Origin: Castellaniella sp. MT123
GTDB taxonomy: Bacteria > Pseudomonadota > Gammaproteobacteria > Burkholderiales > Burkholderiaceae_B
Assembly (NCBI RefSeq): GCF_039614765.1
Contig: NZ_CP154879.1
Location: 2,976,001-3,040,000, forward strand
Direction: 5' to 3'
DNA: 64,000 nt
Below the pieces are notes generated by a model. That model was not told the origin of the DNA. It saw only the letters and a list, made by a program, of their open reading frames with translations, and ran no database searches. Of this stretch, positions 26,159 through 34,684 are shown piece after piece (the stretch's first letter is position 1; the number at the start of each line of letters is the position of its first letter). Position numbers and translations under genes: made by a program.

Positions 26159-28120
26159 ATGGTACAGGAATCCACCTTGCCGGTGACCTTTCCAGCGTTG
26201 TTGATGCACCATGCGCAGGTTCGCCCCCAGCGACCCGCCATGCGGGAAAAGGACCTGGGCATCTGGCAGACGCTCACCTGGGCCCAGGTGGCCGCCGAGG
26301 TGCGCCGCGTGGCGGCCGGACTGGCGGGGCTGGGGGTCGCGGTTGGCGAGCACGTCGCCGTGGTCGGCGAGAACCGCCCCCGCCTGTACATGGCCATGAT
26401 GGCAGCCCAATGTCTGGGGGCCATTCCCGTGCCGCTGTATCAGGACGCCGTCGCCGAGGAAATGGCCTTCGTGCTGCAGGATGCCCGGGTCGGCGTCGTG
26501 GTGGTCGAAGACCAGGAACAGCTGGACAAGATGCTGGAGGTCTCCGGCCGCTGCCCGGCCCTGCGCGCCCTGGTCTATGACGATCCGCGCGGCTTGCGCC
26601 ACTACCGGGACGAGCGCCTGCTGTCCTGGGATGCGTTGGTCGAAAGCGGCGACGCGCGGGCTCTGCAACAGCCCGGCGAGATCGATGCGCGCATGGCGGC
26701 GATCGCGCCGGCCGACACGGCGGCCATGTTTTATACCTCCGGCACCACCGGCAAGCCCAAGGGCGTCGTGCTCAGCCACCTGGCGCTGATCGATCGGGCG
26801 CGGGTCATCGAACGCTTCGAAGGCCTGACGGATCGCGAGGACGTGCTGGCCTACCTGCCGCCGGCCTGGATCGGCCAGAACATGTTTTCCTATACCCAGT
26901 TTCTGACCACCGGTTTCACGGTGAACCACCCCGAATCGCCGGATACCGTGTCCATCGACATGCGCGACATCGGTCCCACCTATTATTTTGCGCCGCCCCG
27001 CGTGCTGGAAGGCCTGCTTACCCACGTCATGATCCGCATGGAAGACGCCGGGCGCTTCAAGCGCTGGCTGTTTCACCGGGCGATGGGGCTGGCGCGGCGT
27101 GTGGGCACGCATCTCCTGGATCAGGACGGTTCGGTCGGGCTGTGGGATCGCCTGAAGTACGCCGCAGGTGATCTGCTGATCTACGGCCCCCTGCGCAATA
27201 CCCTGGGCATGAGCCGGGTGCGGGTGGCCTACACGGCGGGCGAGGCCATCGGGCCTGATCTGTTCGTGTTCTACCGTTCCATCGGCATCAACCTGAAACA
27301 GCTCTACGGATCAACAGAGACTTCGGTCTTCGTCTGCGTGCAGGCCAATGGCCGGGTACGCGACGACACCGTGGGGCCGCCCTGCGAGGGCGTGGACATC
27401 CGCGTGGCCGACAGCGGCGAAATCCAGGTGCGCAGTCCGGGGCTCTTCACGGGCTATTACCAGAATCCCTCCGCGACAGCCGAATCCTATACGGACGACG
27501 GCTGGTATCACACGGGCGATGCCGGCTATCTGGACACCGACGGCCAGCTGAAGATCATCGATCGGGCCAAGGACGTGGGCCATCTGGCCAACGGCAGCCT
27601 GTTCGCACCCAAATACATCGAAAACAAGCTGAAGTTCTTTCCTTTCATCAAGGAATCCGTGGCCTTCGGGGCCAATCGCCCCGAGGTCTGCGCCTTCGTG
27701 AACATCGACCTGGAGGCCGTGGGCAACTGGGCCGAGCGTCGCGGCCTTCCTTATGCCGGCTACACCGATCTGGCATCCAAGGCCGAGGTCTACGAACTGA
27801 TCCGCGATTGTGTCGAGCAGGTGAATCGTGACCTAGCGCAGGATCCGAAACTGGCAGCGTCCCAGGTGGCGCGATTCCTGATCCTGCACAAAGAGCTCGA
27901 CCCCGACGACGACGAACTGACCCGCACGCGGAAGGTTCGCCGGGCCTTCATCGCCCAGAAATACGCGGTGCTGGTCGATGCCCTGTTCGAGCACCGTGAC
28001 CGGCAGTACATCGAGACCGAGGTCAAGTTCGAGGACGGTCGCACCGGCCGGATCGCGGCCGACCTGCGGATCGAGCCCGCCGAGGTCATACTGCCAGAAC
28101 CTTTGAAAAAGGTGGCCTGA
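26159..28120 (+). CDS. AMP-dependent acyl-CoA synthetase (long-chain/FAA1 type)
   Basis: The enzyme activates a carboxylic acid to its CoA thioester through an acyl-adenylate. From the ATG behind AAGGAG the product is 653 aa. The P-loop-like MFYTSGTTGKPKG (about 189-201), LKQLYGSTETSV, the adenylate-binding GWYHTGDAGYLDTDG and IDRAKD are all present. The insert between the core motifs and the overall length match the long-chain (FadD15/FAA1-like) group rather than short aromatic ligases, but substrate class is inferred. It is first in an operon with a complete ABC transporter; its TGA directly abuts the next ATG. Confidence 0.92.
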   Translation: MVQESTLPVTFPALLMHHAQVRPQRPAMREKDLGIWQTLTWAQVAAEVRRVAAGLAGLGVAVGEHVAVVGENRPRLYMAMMAAQCLGAIPVPLYQDAVAEEMAFVLQDARVGVVVVEDQEQLDKMLEVSGRCPALRALVYDDPRGLRHYRDERLLSWDALVESGDARALQQPGEIDARMAAIAPADTAAMFYTSGTTGKPKGVVLSHLALIDRARVIERFEGLTDREDVLAYLPPAWIGQNMFSYTQFLTTGFTVNHPESPDTVSIDMRDIGPTYYFAPPRVLEGLLTHVMIRMEDAGRFKRWLFHRAMGLARRVGTHLLDQDGSVGLWDRLKYAAGDLLIYGPLRNTLGMSRVRVAYTAGEAIGPDLFVFYRSIGINLKQLYGSTETSVFVCVQANGRVRDDTVGPPCEGVDIRVADSGEIQVRSPGLFTGYYQNPSATAESYTDDGWYHTGDAGYLDTDGQLKIIDRAKDVGHLANGSLFAPKYIENKLKFFPFIKESVAFGANRPEVCAFVNIDLEAVGNWAERRGLPYAGYTDLASKAEVYELIRDCVEQVNRDLAQDPKLAASQVARFLILHKELDPDDDELTRTRKVRRAFIAQKYAVLVDALFEHRDRQYIETEVKFEDGRTGRIAADLRIEPAEVILPEPLKKVA

Positions 28121-28954
28121 ATGAGCAGCCTCATGAGCGATGTCGCCCCGGATGCCGTGCCCCATGCCGACCGGGCCGGTCGCATCGGCCCGACGATCCT
28201 GGATCTGCAGCACATCTCGCTGTCCTTCGGCGGGGTCAAGGCGCTGAGCGACATTTCGTTCGACGTGCGCGAGCACGAGATCCGCGCCATCATCGGCCCC
28301 AACGGCGCGGGCAAGAGCTCGATGCTCAACGTGATCAACGGCGTCTACACCCCGCAGGAAGGCCGCATTCTGCTGCAGGACCAGCAGTTCACCCGCATGA
28401 ATCCGCGTCGCGCGGCCGAGATGGGCATTGCCCGCACGTTCCAGAACCTGGCCCTGTTCAAGGGCATGAGCGTGCTCGACAACATCATGACGGGCCGCAA
28501 CCTGCGCATGAAGAGCGGGGTGTTGGCCCAGGCCCTGCGGCTGGGCTCGGCCGAACGGGAAGAAATCGCTCATCGCGCTTTTGTGGAAAACATCATCGAT
28601 TTCCTGGAAATCCAGGCGCATCGCAAGACCCCCGTGGGCCGATTGCCCTATGGCCTGCAAAAGCGCGTGGACCTGGGGCGCGCGCTGGCGATGGAACCGC
28701 GCATCCTGCTGCTCGACGAGCCCATGGCGGGGATGAACATCGAGGAAAAGCAGGACATGAGCCGCTACATCCTGGATGTGAATGACGAATTCGGCACGAC
28801 CATCGTGCTGATCGAACACGACATGGGAGTGGTCATGGATATCTCCGACCGGGTGGTGGTGCTGGACTACGGCCGCAAGATCGGCGACGGCACACCCGAT
28901 GCCGTGCGCGGCAACCCCGAAGTCATTCGCGCCTATCTGGGCACCAGCCATTGA
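28121..28954 (+). CDS. ABC transporter ATP-binding protein, LivG type
   Basis: The 277-aa ATPase has an N-terminal extension (about 25 aa) before LSFGGVKALSDISFDV, Walker A GPNGAGKSS, the LivG-like MGIARTFQNLALF, the degenerate signature RLPYGLQKRVDLGRAL and Walker B ILLLDEPMAGMN, then the H-loop IEHDMGVVMD. It begins immediately after the synthetase stop, with no intervening base, pointing to coupled expression. Confidence 0.94.
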   Translation: MSSLMSDVAPDAVPHADRAGRIGPTILDLQHISLSFGGVKALSDISFDVREHEIRAIIGPNGAGKSSMLNVINGVYTPQEGRILLQDQQFTRMNPRRAAEMGIARTFQNLALFKGMSVLDNIMTGRNLRMKSGVLAQALRLGSAEREEIAHRAFVENIIDFLEIQAHRKTPVGRLPYGLQKRVDLGRALAMEPRILLLDEPMAGMNIEEKQDMSRYILDVNDEFGTTIVLIEHDMGVVMDISDRVVVLDYGRKIGDGTPDAVRGNPEVIRAYLGTSH

Positions 28955-29020
28955 GACGTCCACCGGTGCGCCTCCCGCATCCGATGGGGCGTCCGGCGGA
29001 CTGAACACGAGGAAATCGCG

Positions 29021-29950
29021 ATGGGATTTTTTCTGGAAACGGTGATCGGCGGCCTGATGAGCGGCATGCTGTATGCGCTCGTGGCGCTGGGTTTCGTGCT
29101 GATCTTCAAGGCATCCGGGGTGTTCAACTTCGCCCAGGGCGCGATGGTGCTGATCGCCGCGCTGGCCATGGCGCGCCTGTCGGGCTGGATCGACGGCTGG
29201 CTCGGCGGCCAGTCCCCCTGGTTGTCGAATCTGCTGGCCTTCGCGCTCAGCGCGGCCTTCATGTGGCTGATCGCGGTGCTGGTGGAACGCTTGGTGCTGC
29301 GCCATCTGGTCAACCAGGAAGCCACCACGCTGCTCATGGCCACCATCGGCATCAGCTATTTCCTGGACGGCATCGGCCAGATCCTGTTCGGCAGTTCCGT
29401 GTATTCGATCAATGTCGGCATGCCCAAGGATCCCTGGTTCGTCCTGGGCAACTGGTTCGAGGGCGGCGTCCTGGTCAGCCTCGAAGACCTGACCGCGGCG
29501 ATCGTCGCAGCCGTCCTGGTCGCGGTGCTGGCCTTCTTCTTTCAGGTCACCCCGGTGGGGCGCGCGTTGCGGGCGGTGGCCGACGACCACCAGGCGGCCC
29601 AGTCGGTCGGCATTCCATTGAACCGCATCTGGGTGGTCGTCTGGACGGTCGCGGGGCTGGTGGCGCTGGTCACCGGCATCGTCTGGGGGTCGAAATTCGG
29701 CGTGCAATTCACCCTGTCCACAGCGGCGCTGCGGGCGCTGCCCGTGGTCATCCTCGGGGGGCTGACCTCGGTGCCCGGGGCGATCGTCGGGGGCCTCATC
29801 ATCGGCGTGGGCGAAAAGGTCTCCGAAGTCTACCTGGGGCCCTTCGTGGGCGGCGGGATCGAGATCTGGTTCGCCTATATGTTGTCCCTGGTATTTCTGC
29901 TGTTCCGTCCCCAGGGGCTGTTCGGCGAAAAGATCATCGACCGGGTCTGA
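29021..29950 (+). CDS. ABC transporter permease, LivH type (second system)
   Basis: The 309-aa multi-pass protein starts MGFFLETVIGGLMSGMLYAL and contains FNFAQGAMVLIAA and the conserved C-terminal ALPVVILGGLTSVPGAIVGG. A ribosome-binding site GAGGAAAT precedes the ATG. It is one of two channel subunits and differs clearly from the LivH-type protein at 21770, so this is a separate transporter. Confidence 0.93.
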   Translation: MGFFLETVIGGLMSGMLYALVALGFVLIFKASGVFNFAQGAMVLIAALAMARLSGWIDGWLGGQSPWLSNLLAFALSAAFMWLIAVLVERLVLRHLVNQEATTLLMATIGISYFLDGIGQILFGSSVYSINVGMPKDPWFVLGNWFEGGVLVSLEDLTAAIVAAVLVAVLAFFFQVTPVGRALRAVADDHQAAQSVGIPLNRIWVVVWTVAGLVALVTGIVWGSKFGVQFTLSTAALRALPVVILGGLTSVPGAIVGGLIIGVGEKVSEVYLGPFVGGGIEIWFAYMLSLVFLLFRPQGLFGEKIIDRV

Positions 29951-29988
29951 TCGGGTGACCCGCCACCGGTCCGGAGGAGTCCATATCC

Positions 29989-31050
29989 ATGCTCTATCGT
30001 GAGAACGGCCAGTTCAAAAGCACCTACCGTGCGGATCAGCAGATCTTTCCGATCCGCCAGGACCGCTGGTTCATCCTGGCGCTATTGGTCGCCGCGTTCG
30101 TGCTGGTGCCCGCCTGGGCGACTGAATACTGGTTGCAGGCCATCCTGATCCCGTTTCTGATCCTGTCGCTGGCGGCGATCGGGTTGAACGTGCTGGTGGG
30201 CTATTGCGGACAGATCTCCATCGGGTCGGGGGCCTTCATGGCGGTGGGCGCCTATGCCGCCTGGAACTTCGGCGTGCGTCTGGATCTGCCGCTGCTCGCC
30301 CAGATCCTGCTGGGCGGAGTGTTCGCCATGCTGGCCGGGGTGGCATTCGGTGTGCCCAGCCTGCGTATCCGCGGCCTGTACCTGGCGGTCACCACGCTGG
30401 CGGCGCAGTTCTTCATGGACTGGGCATTCCTGCGCATCCCGTATTTCACCAATTATTCGAGTTCGGGCAACGTCTCCGTGCCCGAACTCGCCTTCTTCGG
30501 CCTGCCGGTGGTCACGCCCGCGCAGAAATATCTGTTCGTGCTGTGTTTCGTCGTGGTCTTTGGCCTGCTGGCAAAAAATCTGGTGCGAGGCGCCATCGGC
30601 CGGCAGTGGATGGCGATCCGCGACATGGACGTGGCCGCCGCCGTGATCGGCATCCGGCCGGTCTACGCCAAGCTCACCGCCTTCGCGGTCAGCTCCTTCA
30701 TCATCGGGGTGGCGGGTGCCTTGTGGGCATACGTGCATCTGGGTTCCTGGGAACCGCTGGCCTTCGATCTGAATCGTTCGCTGCAGCTGCTGTTCATCAT
30801 CATCATCGGCGGCCTGGGGTCCATCATCGGCAGCTTTTTCGGCGCGGCTTTCATGGTGCTGGTGCCGGTGCTGCTGACCAATGTCCCGCGTGTGCTGGGG
30901 CTGTCGCTGCCGGTGGACCTGGCGGCGCATATCGAACACATGGTGTTCGGCTTCCTGATCGTGTTCTTTCTGATCGCGGAGCCGCACGGTCTGGCCAGGC
31001 TGTGGAGCATTGCCAAGGAGAAGCTGAGGATCTGGCCGTTTCCCCATTAG
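29989..31050 (+). CDS. ABC transporter permease, LivM type (second system)
   Basis: The 353-aa protein has a 30-residue hydrophilic N-terminus (MLYRENGQFKSTYRADQQIF) before the first membrane helix. The LivM signature follows: NVLVGYCGQISIGSGAFMAV, VPSLRIRGLYLAVTTLAAQF and FIIIIGGLGSIIGSFFGA. It pairs with the LivH-type permease 38 nt upstream. Unlike the first system, this permease is not fused to its ATPase. Confidence 0.93.
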   Translation: MLYRENGQFKSTYRADQQIFPIRQDRWFILALLVAAFVLVPAWATEYWLQAILIPFLILSLAAIGLNVLVGYCGQISIGSGAFMAVGAYAAWNFGVRLDLPLLAQILLGGVFAMLAGVAFGVPSLRIRGLYLAVTTLAAQFFMDWAFLRIPYFTNYSSSGNVSVPELAFFGLPVVTPAQKYLFVLCFVVVFGLLAKNLVRGAIGRQWMAIRDMDVAAAVIGIRPVYAKLTAFAVSSFIIGVAGALWAYVHLGSWEPLAFDLNRSLQLLFIIIIGGLGSIIGSFFGAAFMVLVPVLLTNVPRVLGLSLPVDLAAHIEHMVFGFLIVFFLIAEPHGLARLWSIAKEKLRIWPFPH

Positions 31051-31059
31051 GGTCCGGAT

Positions 31060-31089
31060 GCGCGGCTCCCGGGATTTCCCGGGCCGCGC
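31060..31089 (+). promoter_or_regulatory. Intercistronic GC-rich stem-loop before the second binding-protein gene
   Basis: GCGCGG-CT-CCCGGG pairs with CCCGGG-CCGCGC around an ATTT loop. It sits ten bases after the permease stop in a 126-nt gap that also leaves room for an internal promoter. Role (message protection or partial stop) is inferred. Confidence 0.5.
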
Positions 31090-31176
31090 ACCGGCCCTGG
31101 GGGTGTCATCCGGGGCGAGTCCGGTCGGATCCGCCCCCCACGAGATCGGTGCCGCAAGCACCAGGAGGAGCTACAA

Positions 31177-32508
31177 ATGAAGCATGCATTGACCAAGACC
31201 ACGACGGCGATCGTGCTGGCCGCCGCCGGACTGGTGGGTGTTTCCAGCACCGCGCAAGCCGCCGAAGAAGATTTCATTCCCCTGCTGGTGTATCGCACCG
31301 GGTCCTTCGCGCCCCTGGGGATCCCCTGGGCCGACGGCAAGCTCGATTACCTGAAGCTCGTCAATGCGCGCGACGGCGGGGTCAACGGCGTCAAGATCTC
31401 CTACGAGGAATGCGAGACCGCCTATTCCACGGACAAGGGCGTGGAATGCTACGAACGCCTGAAGGACAAGTCCGGCGGGGCGACCGGTTTCGATACCCAG
31501 TCCACCGGGATCACCTTCGCGGTGACGGACCGGGCCATGGTGGACGGCCGCTCGGTCGTCACGGTGGGCTACGGACTGTCCCAGTCGGCCGACGGCCGGG
31601 TGTTCAAGTGGAATTTCCCGCTGCTGGGCACCTACTGGACGGCCGCCGACGTCATGATCCAGGACATTGCGAAGAACCTGGGGGGCGAGGACAAGCTCAA
31701 GGGCAAGAAGATCGCCCTGATCTACCATGACTCGCCGTTCGGCAAAGAGCCGATTCCCCTGCTCGAGGAACGCGCCAAGGCCAATGGTTTCGAGCTGCAG
31801 CTGTATCCCGTGGCGGCCCCCGGTGTCGAACAGAAGTCCACCTGGCTGCAGGTTCGCAAGAACCGTCCCGATTTCGTTCTGCTCTGGAGCGCCGGCATCA
31901 TGACACCGACGGCGATCCGCGAGGCGCAGTCGGTCGGCTACCCGCGCGACAAGATGTACGGCGTCTGGTGGGCCAGTTCCGAGACCGACGTCCAGGACCT
32001 GGGCGACGCGGCCAAGGGCTATCACGGCATCACCATCCAGAACAGCGCGGAGCACGGCCGGGTCCACGACGACGTTAAGAAATACGTGTACGACAAGGGT
32101 CAGGGATCCGATACCAACGGCAAGAGTTTCGGCTCCATCGCCTATACGCGCGGGATGATGATCTCGATGCTGCAGGTCGAGGCCATCCGCACCGCCCAAG
32201 AGAAATTCGGCAAGGGCAAGCACATGACGCCCGAACAGGTGCGCTGGGGGTATGAAAACCTGAACCTGGACGAGGCCCGTCTGGAACAGCTGGGTTTCGC
32301 GAAACTGATGCGCCCCGTGAAGACGACGTGCGAGAACCATATGGGGACGGACTGGGCGCGCATCATCCAGTGGGACGGCAAGAAATTCAAGGTCGTGTCC
32401 GACTGGTATCAGTCCAATCCGAAGTATGTACGGCCGCTCGTGCAGTCGCTGGGCGAGAAGTACGCCACCGAGAAGAAGCTGCCCGTGCGCAACTGCGCCG
32501 CCGAGTAA
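31177..32508 (+). CDS. ABC transporter substrate-binding protein (second system)
   Basis: The product (443 aa) has a signal peptide (MKHALTKTTTAIVLAAAGLV, cleavage near AQA-AEED) and a type I periplasmic-binding fold, starting IPLLVYRTGSFAPLGIPWAD. A strong ribosome-binding site AGGAGGAG precedes the ATG. It is longer than typical LivJ and diverges from the binding protein at 20444. Relatives with this opening occur next to acyl-CoA ligases, so a carboxylic-acid ligand is more likely than a branched-chain amino acid; that is an inference from context. Confidence 0.9.
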   Translation: MKHALTKTTTAIVLAAAGLVGVSSTAQAAEEDFIPLLVYRTGSFAPLGIPWADGKLDYLKLVNARDGGVNGVKISYEECETAYSTDKGVECYERLKDKSGGATGFDTQSTGITFAVTDRAMVDGRSVVTVGYGLSQSADGRVFKWNFPLLGTYWTAADVMIQDIAKNLGGEDKLKGKKIALIYHDSPFGKEPIPLLEERAKANGFELQLYPVAAPGVEQKSTWLQVRKNRPDFVLLWSAGIMTPTAIREAQSVGYPRDKMYGVWWASSETDVQDLGDAAKGYHGITIQNSAEHGRVHDDVKKYVYDKGQGSDTNGKSFGSIAYTRGMMISMLQVEAIRTAQEKFGKGKHMTPEQVRWGYENLNLDEARLEQLGFAKLMRPVKTTCENHMGTDWARIIQWDGKKFKVVSDWYQSNPKYVRPLVQSLGEKYATEKKLPVRNCAAE

Positions 32509-32516
32509 GTCCCGTC

Positions 32517-32540
32517 GGGGCCGGGCGGTCGCCCGGCCCC
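32517..32540 (+). promoter_or_regulatory. Intercistronic stem-loop after the second binding-protein gene
   Basis: GGGGCCGGGCG (32517-32527) is fully complementary to CGCCCGGCCCC (32530-32540). The stem ends one base before the GGAGGTG ribosome-binding site of the next gene, so it could both protect the upstream message and limit initiation downstream. Confidence 0.55.
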
Positions 32541-32553
32541 TGGAGGTGAATTC

Positions 32554-33381
32554 ATGGAAAGCGCACAGGCGTCCGAACCCGCGGTCCTGCTCGACGTCAA
32601 CGGGATCGAGGTCATCTACAACCATGTGATCCTGGTGCTGAAGGGGGTGTCCCTCAGCGTGCCGGACGGCCGTATCGTGGCCCTGCTGGGGGCCAATGGC
32701 GCGGGCAAGACCACGACGCTGCGGGCCATCTCGAACCTGCTGCGCGGCGAGCGCGGCGAGGTTACCAAGGGCCGCATCGACTATCGCGGCGAGCGCATCG
32801 AATCCCTGTCGCCGGCCGATCTGGTGCAGCGCGGGGTGGTCCAGGTCATGGAAGGCCGGCATTGCTTCGCGCACCTCAGTATCGAGGAAAATCTGCTGAC
32901 CGGCGCCTACACGCGGCGCCTGGGCCGTGGCGATCTGGGTGCCGCGCTCGATCGGGTTTATCAGTATTTTCCCAGGCTGAAACAGCGCCGCAAGAGCCAG
33001 GCCGGCTATACGTCCGGGGGCGAGCAGCAAATGGCGGCGATCGGCCGCGCGCTGATGGCCGACCCGCGCATGATCCTGCTCGACGAGCCGTCCATGGGGC
33101 TCGCCCCGCAGATCGTCGACGAAATCTTCGAGATCGTGCGCGATCTGAATCAGCGCGAGGGCGTCAGCTTCCTGCTGGCCGAGCAGAACACCAATGTGGC
33201 GCTGCGGTACGCCGATTATGGCTACATCCTGGAAAACGGCCGCGTCATGATGGATGGCGAGGCCCGGGCGCTGGCGGAGAACGAAGACGTCAAGGAATTC
33301 TATCTGGGCGTGTCGGGGGCCGGGCGCACCAGCTTTCGCGATACCAAATTCTATCGCCGGCGCAAGCGCTGGCTGGCCTGA
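32554..33381 (+). CDS. ABC transporter ATP-binding protein, LivF type (second system)
   Basis: The 275-aa ATPase has Walker A GANGAGKTT, QVMEGRHCFAHLSIEENL in place of the usual LivF EGR segment, a signature YTSGGEQQMAAIGRAL and Walker B MILLDEPSMGLAP. A basic C-terminal tail (FYRRRKRWLA) extends beyond typical LivF. It completes the five-component transporter encoded by 28121-33381. Confidence 0.93.
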   Translation: MESAQASEPAVLLDVNGIEVIYNHVILVLKGVSLSVPDGRIVALLGANGAGKTTTLRAISNLLRGERGEVTKGRIDYRGERIESLSPADLVQRGVVQVMEGRHCFAHLSIEENLLTGAYTRRLGRGDLGAALDRVYQYFPRLKQRRKSQAGYTSGGEQQMAAIGRALMADPRMILLDEPSMGLAPQIVDEIFEIVRDLNQREGVSFLLAEQNTNVALRYADYGYILENGRVMMDGEARALAENEDVKEFYLGVSGAGRTSFRDTKFYRRRKRWLA

Positions 33382-33396
33382 TTCACGGGGGATGGC

Positions 33397-34668
33397 ATGC
33401 AGGCATATTTCGATGCGCGTGAGACCATAGCCGCCGACGAGCGTGAACGAGACCTGCTCGCGCGGCTACCCGACGTGCTGGCCGCCGCGCGGGCGCGGGC
33501 GCCGGCCATCGCGCGGCAACTGCGGGACATCGACCCCGCGCGGCTGACCACGCGCGAGGCCCTGTCCCGGGTGCCGGTGCTGCGCAAGAGCGAACTGCTG
33601 GAAATCCAGCATGCGGCGCGTCTATCCCGGTCGGCGACGCGGGGGGATGCCGAACGCGAGCGGGTGTTCGGTGGGGTCTCGACCATCGGCTGGGGCGATG
33701 CGCGCCGGGTGTTTGCGTCGCCAGGCCCGATCTACGAGCCGGAAAGCGCACGGACCGACTACTGGGGCTTCGCCCGGGCTTTGCATGCCGCCGGCGTGCG
33801 TGCGGGCGATCTGGTGCACAACTGCTTCTCATATCATTTCACGCCGGCTGGTTCCATGATGGAAACCGCGTCGCACGCGTTGGGCTGCACCGTGTTTCCC
33901 GGCGGCGTGGGACAAACCGAGCAGCAGGTGCGGGCGATGGCGGATCTGGCGCCGCACGCCTACACCGGCACGCCCAGTTTTCTGCGCATCATTCTCGAAA
34001 AGGCCGACGAGATGGGCGTCGCCCTGCCGTCGGTGCGCCGGGCCCTGTTTTCCGGCGAGGCCTATCCACCCTCGCTGCAGGCCTGGTTCCAGGCGCGCGG
34101 CATCCAGGGCTTTCAGGCCTACGGCAGCGCGGATCTGGGCATGGTGGCCTACGAAACCGAGGCGCGTGACGGTCTGGTCGTCAACGAAGATCTGATCCTG
34201 GAAATCGTCCGTCCCGGCACCGGCCAGCCCGTCTCCGAGGGAGAGGTGGGCGAGGTCGTCGTGACCACCTTCAACCCGGATTACCCACTGGTGCGCTTTG
34301 GCACGGGCGATCTGTCCGCTCTGATGCCGGGCGTCTCGCCCTGCGGACGGACCAACGGGCGCATTCGCGGATGGCTGGGGCGGGCCGACCAGACGACCAA
34401 GGTGCGCGGCATGTTCGTGCACCCCGAGCAGATCGCCCGGGTGCTCGACCGGCATCCGCAGATCGTTCGTGCCCGGTTGGTGGTGTCCGGCGAGATGGGG
34501 CACGACGTGATGACGCTGAAGGTCGAGTCCGGCGATGGGCTGGACGCCGACCGTGTGGCCGAAACCGTGCGTGACCAGACCAAGCTGCGCGCCGTGGTGG
34601 ACGTCGTGCCCCTCGGCAGCCTGCCCAACGACGGCAAGGTCATCGAGGACGTGCGGCGCTACGACTGA
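33397..34668 (+). CDS. Phenylacetate-CoA ligase-like AMP-binding protein (PaaK family)
   Basis: The 423-aa protein resembles PaaK-type ligases, which form aryl- or acyl-CoA from an acid, ATP and CoA. It has LTTREALSRVPVLRKSELLE near the N-terminus, ARALHAAGVRAGDLVHNCFS, the FQAYGSADLGMVAYE segment corresponding to the adenylate-binding Y-G-E-T region, LVRFGTGDLSAL and the C-terminal WLGRADQTTKVRGMFVHPEQ. It starts 15 nt after the ATPase gene in the same operon. Having two distinct CoA ligases bracket one ABC transporter is notable. The substrate is not readable. Confidence 0.87.
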   Translation: MQAYFDARETIAADERERDLLARLPDVLAAARARAPAIARQLRDIDPARLTTREALSRVPVLRKSELLEIQHAARLSRSATRGDAERERVFGGVSTIGWGDARRVFASPGPIYEPESARTDYWGFARALHAAGVRAGDLVHNCFSYHFTPAGSMMETASHALGCTVFPGGVGQTEQQVRAMADLAPHAYTGTPSFLRIILEKADEMGVALPSVRRALFSGEAYPPSLQAWFQARGIQGFQAYGSADLGMVAYETEARDGLVVNEDLILEIVRPGTGQPVSEGEVGEVVVTTFNPDYPLVRFGTGDLSALMPGVSPCGRTNGRIRGWLGRADQTTKVRGMFVHPEQIARVLDRHPQIVRARLVVSGEMGHDVMTLKVESGDGLDADRVAETVRDQTKLRAVVDVVPLGSLPNDGKVIEDVRRYD

Positions 34669-34684
34669 GGGCTGCGCGGCGGGG

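Noticed and set aside
27833-29707. A 624-codon minus-strand open frame
   Set aside because: It is antisense to an ABC ATPase and permease, with composition typical of a shadow frame.
31171-33030. A 619-codon minus-strand open frame
   Set aside because: It is antisense to the second binding protein and ATPase; it looks superficially protein-like but has no motifs and no start context.
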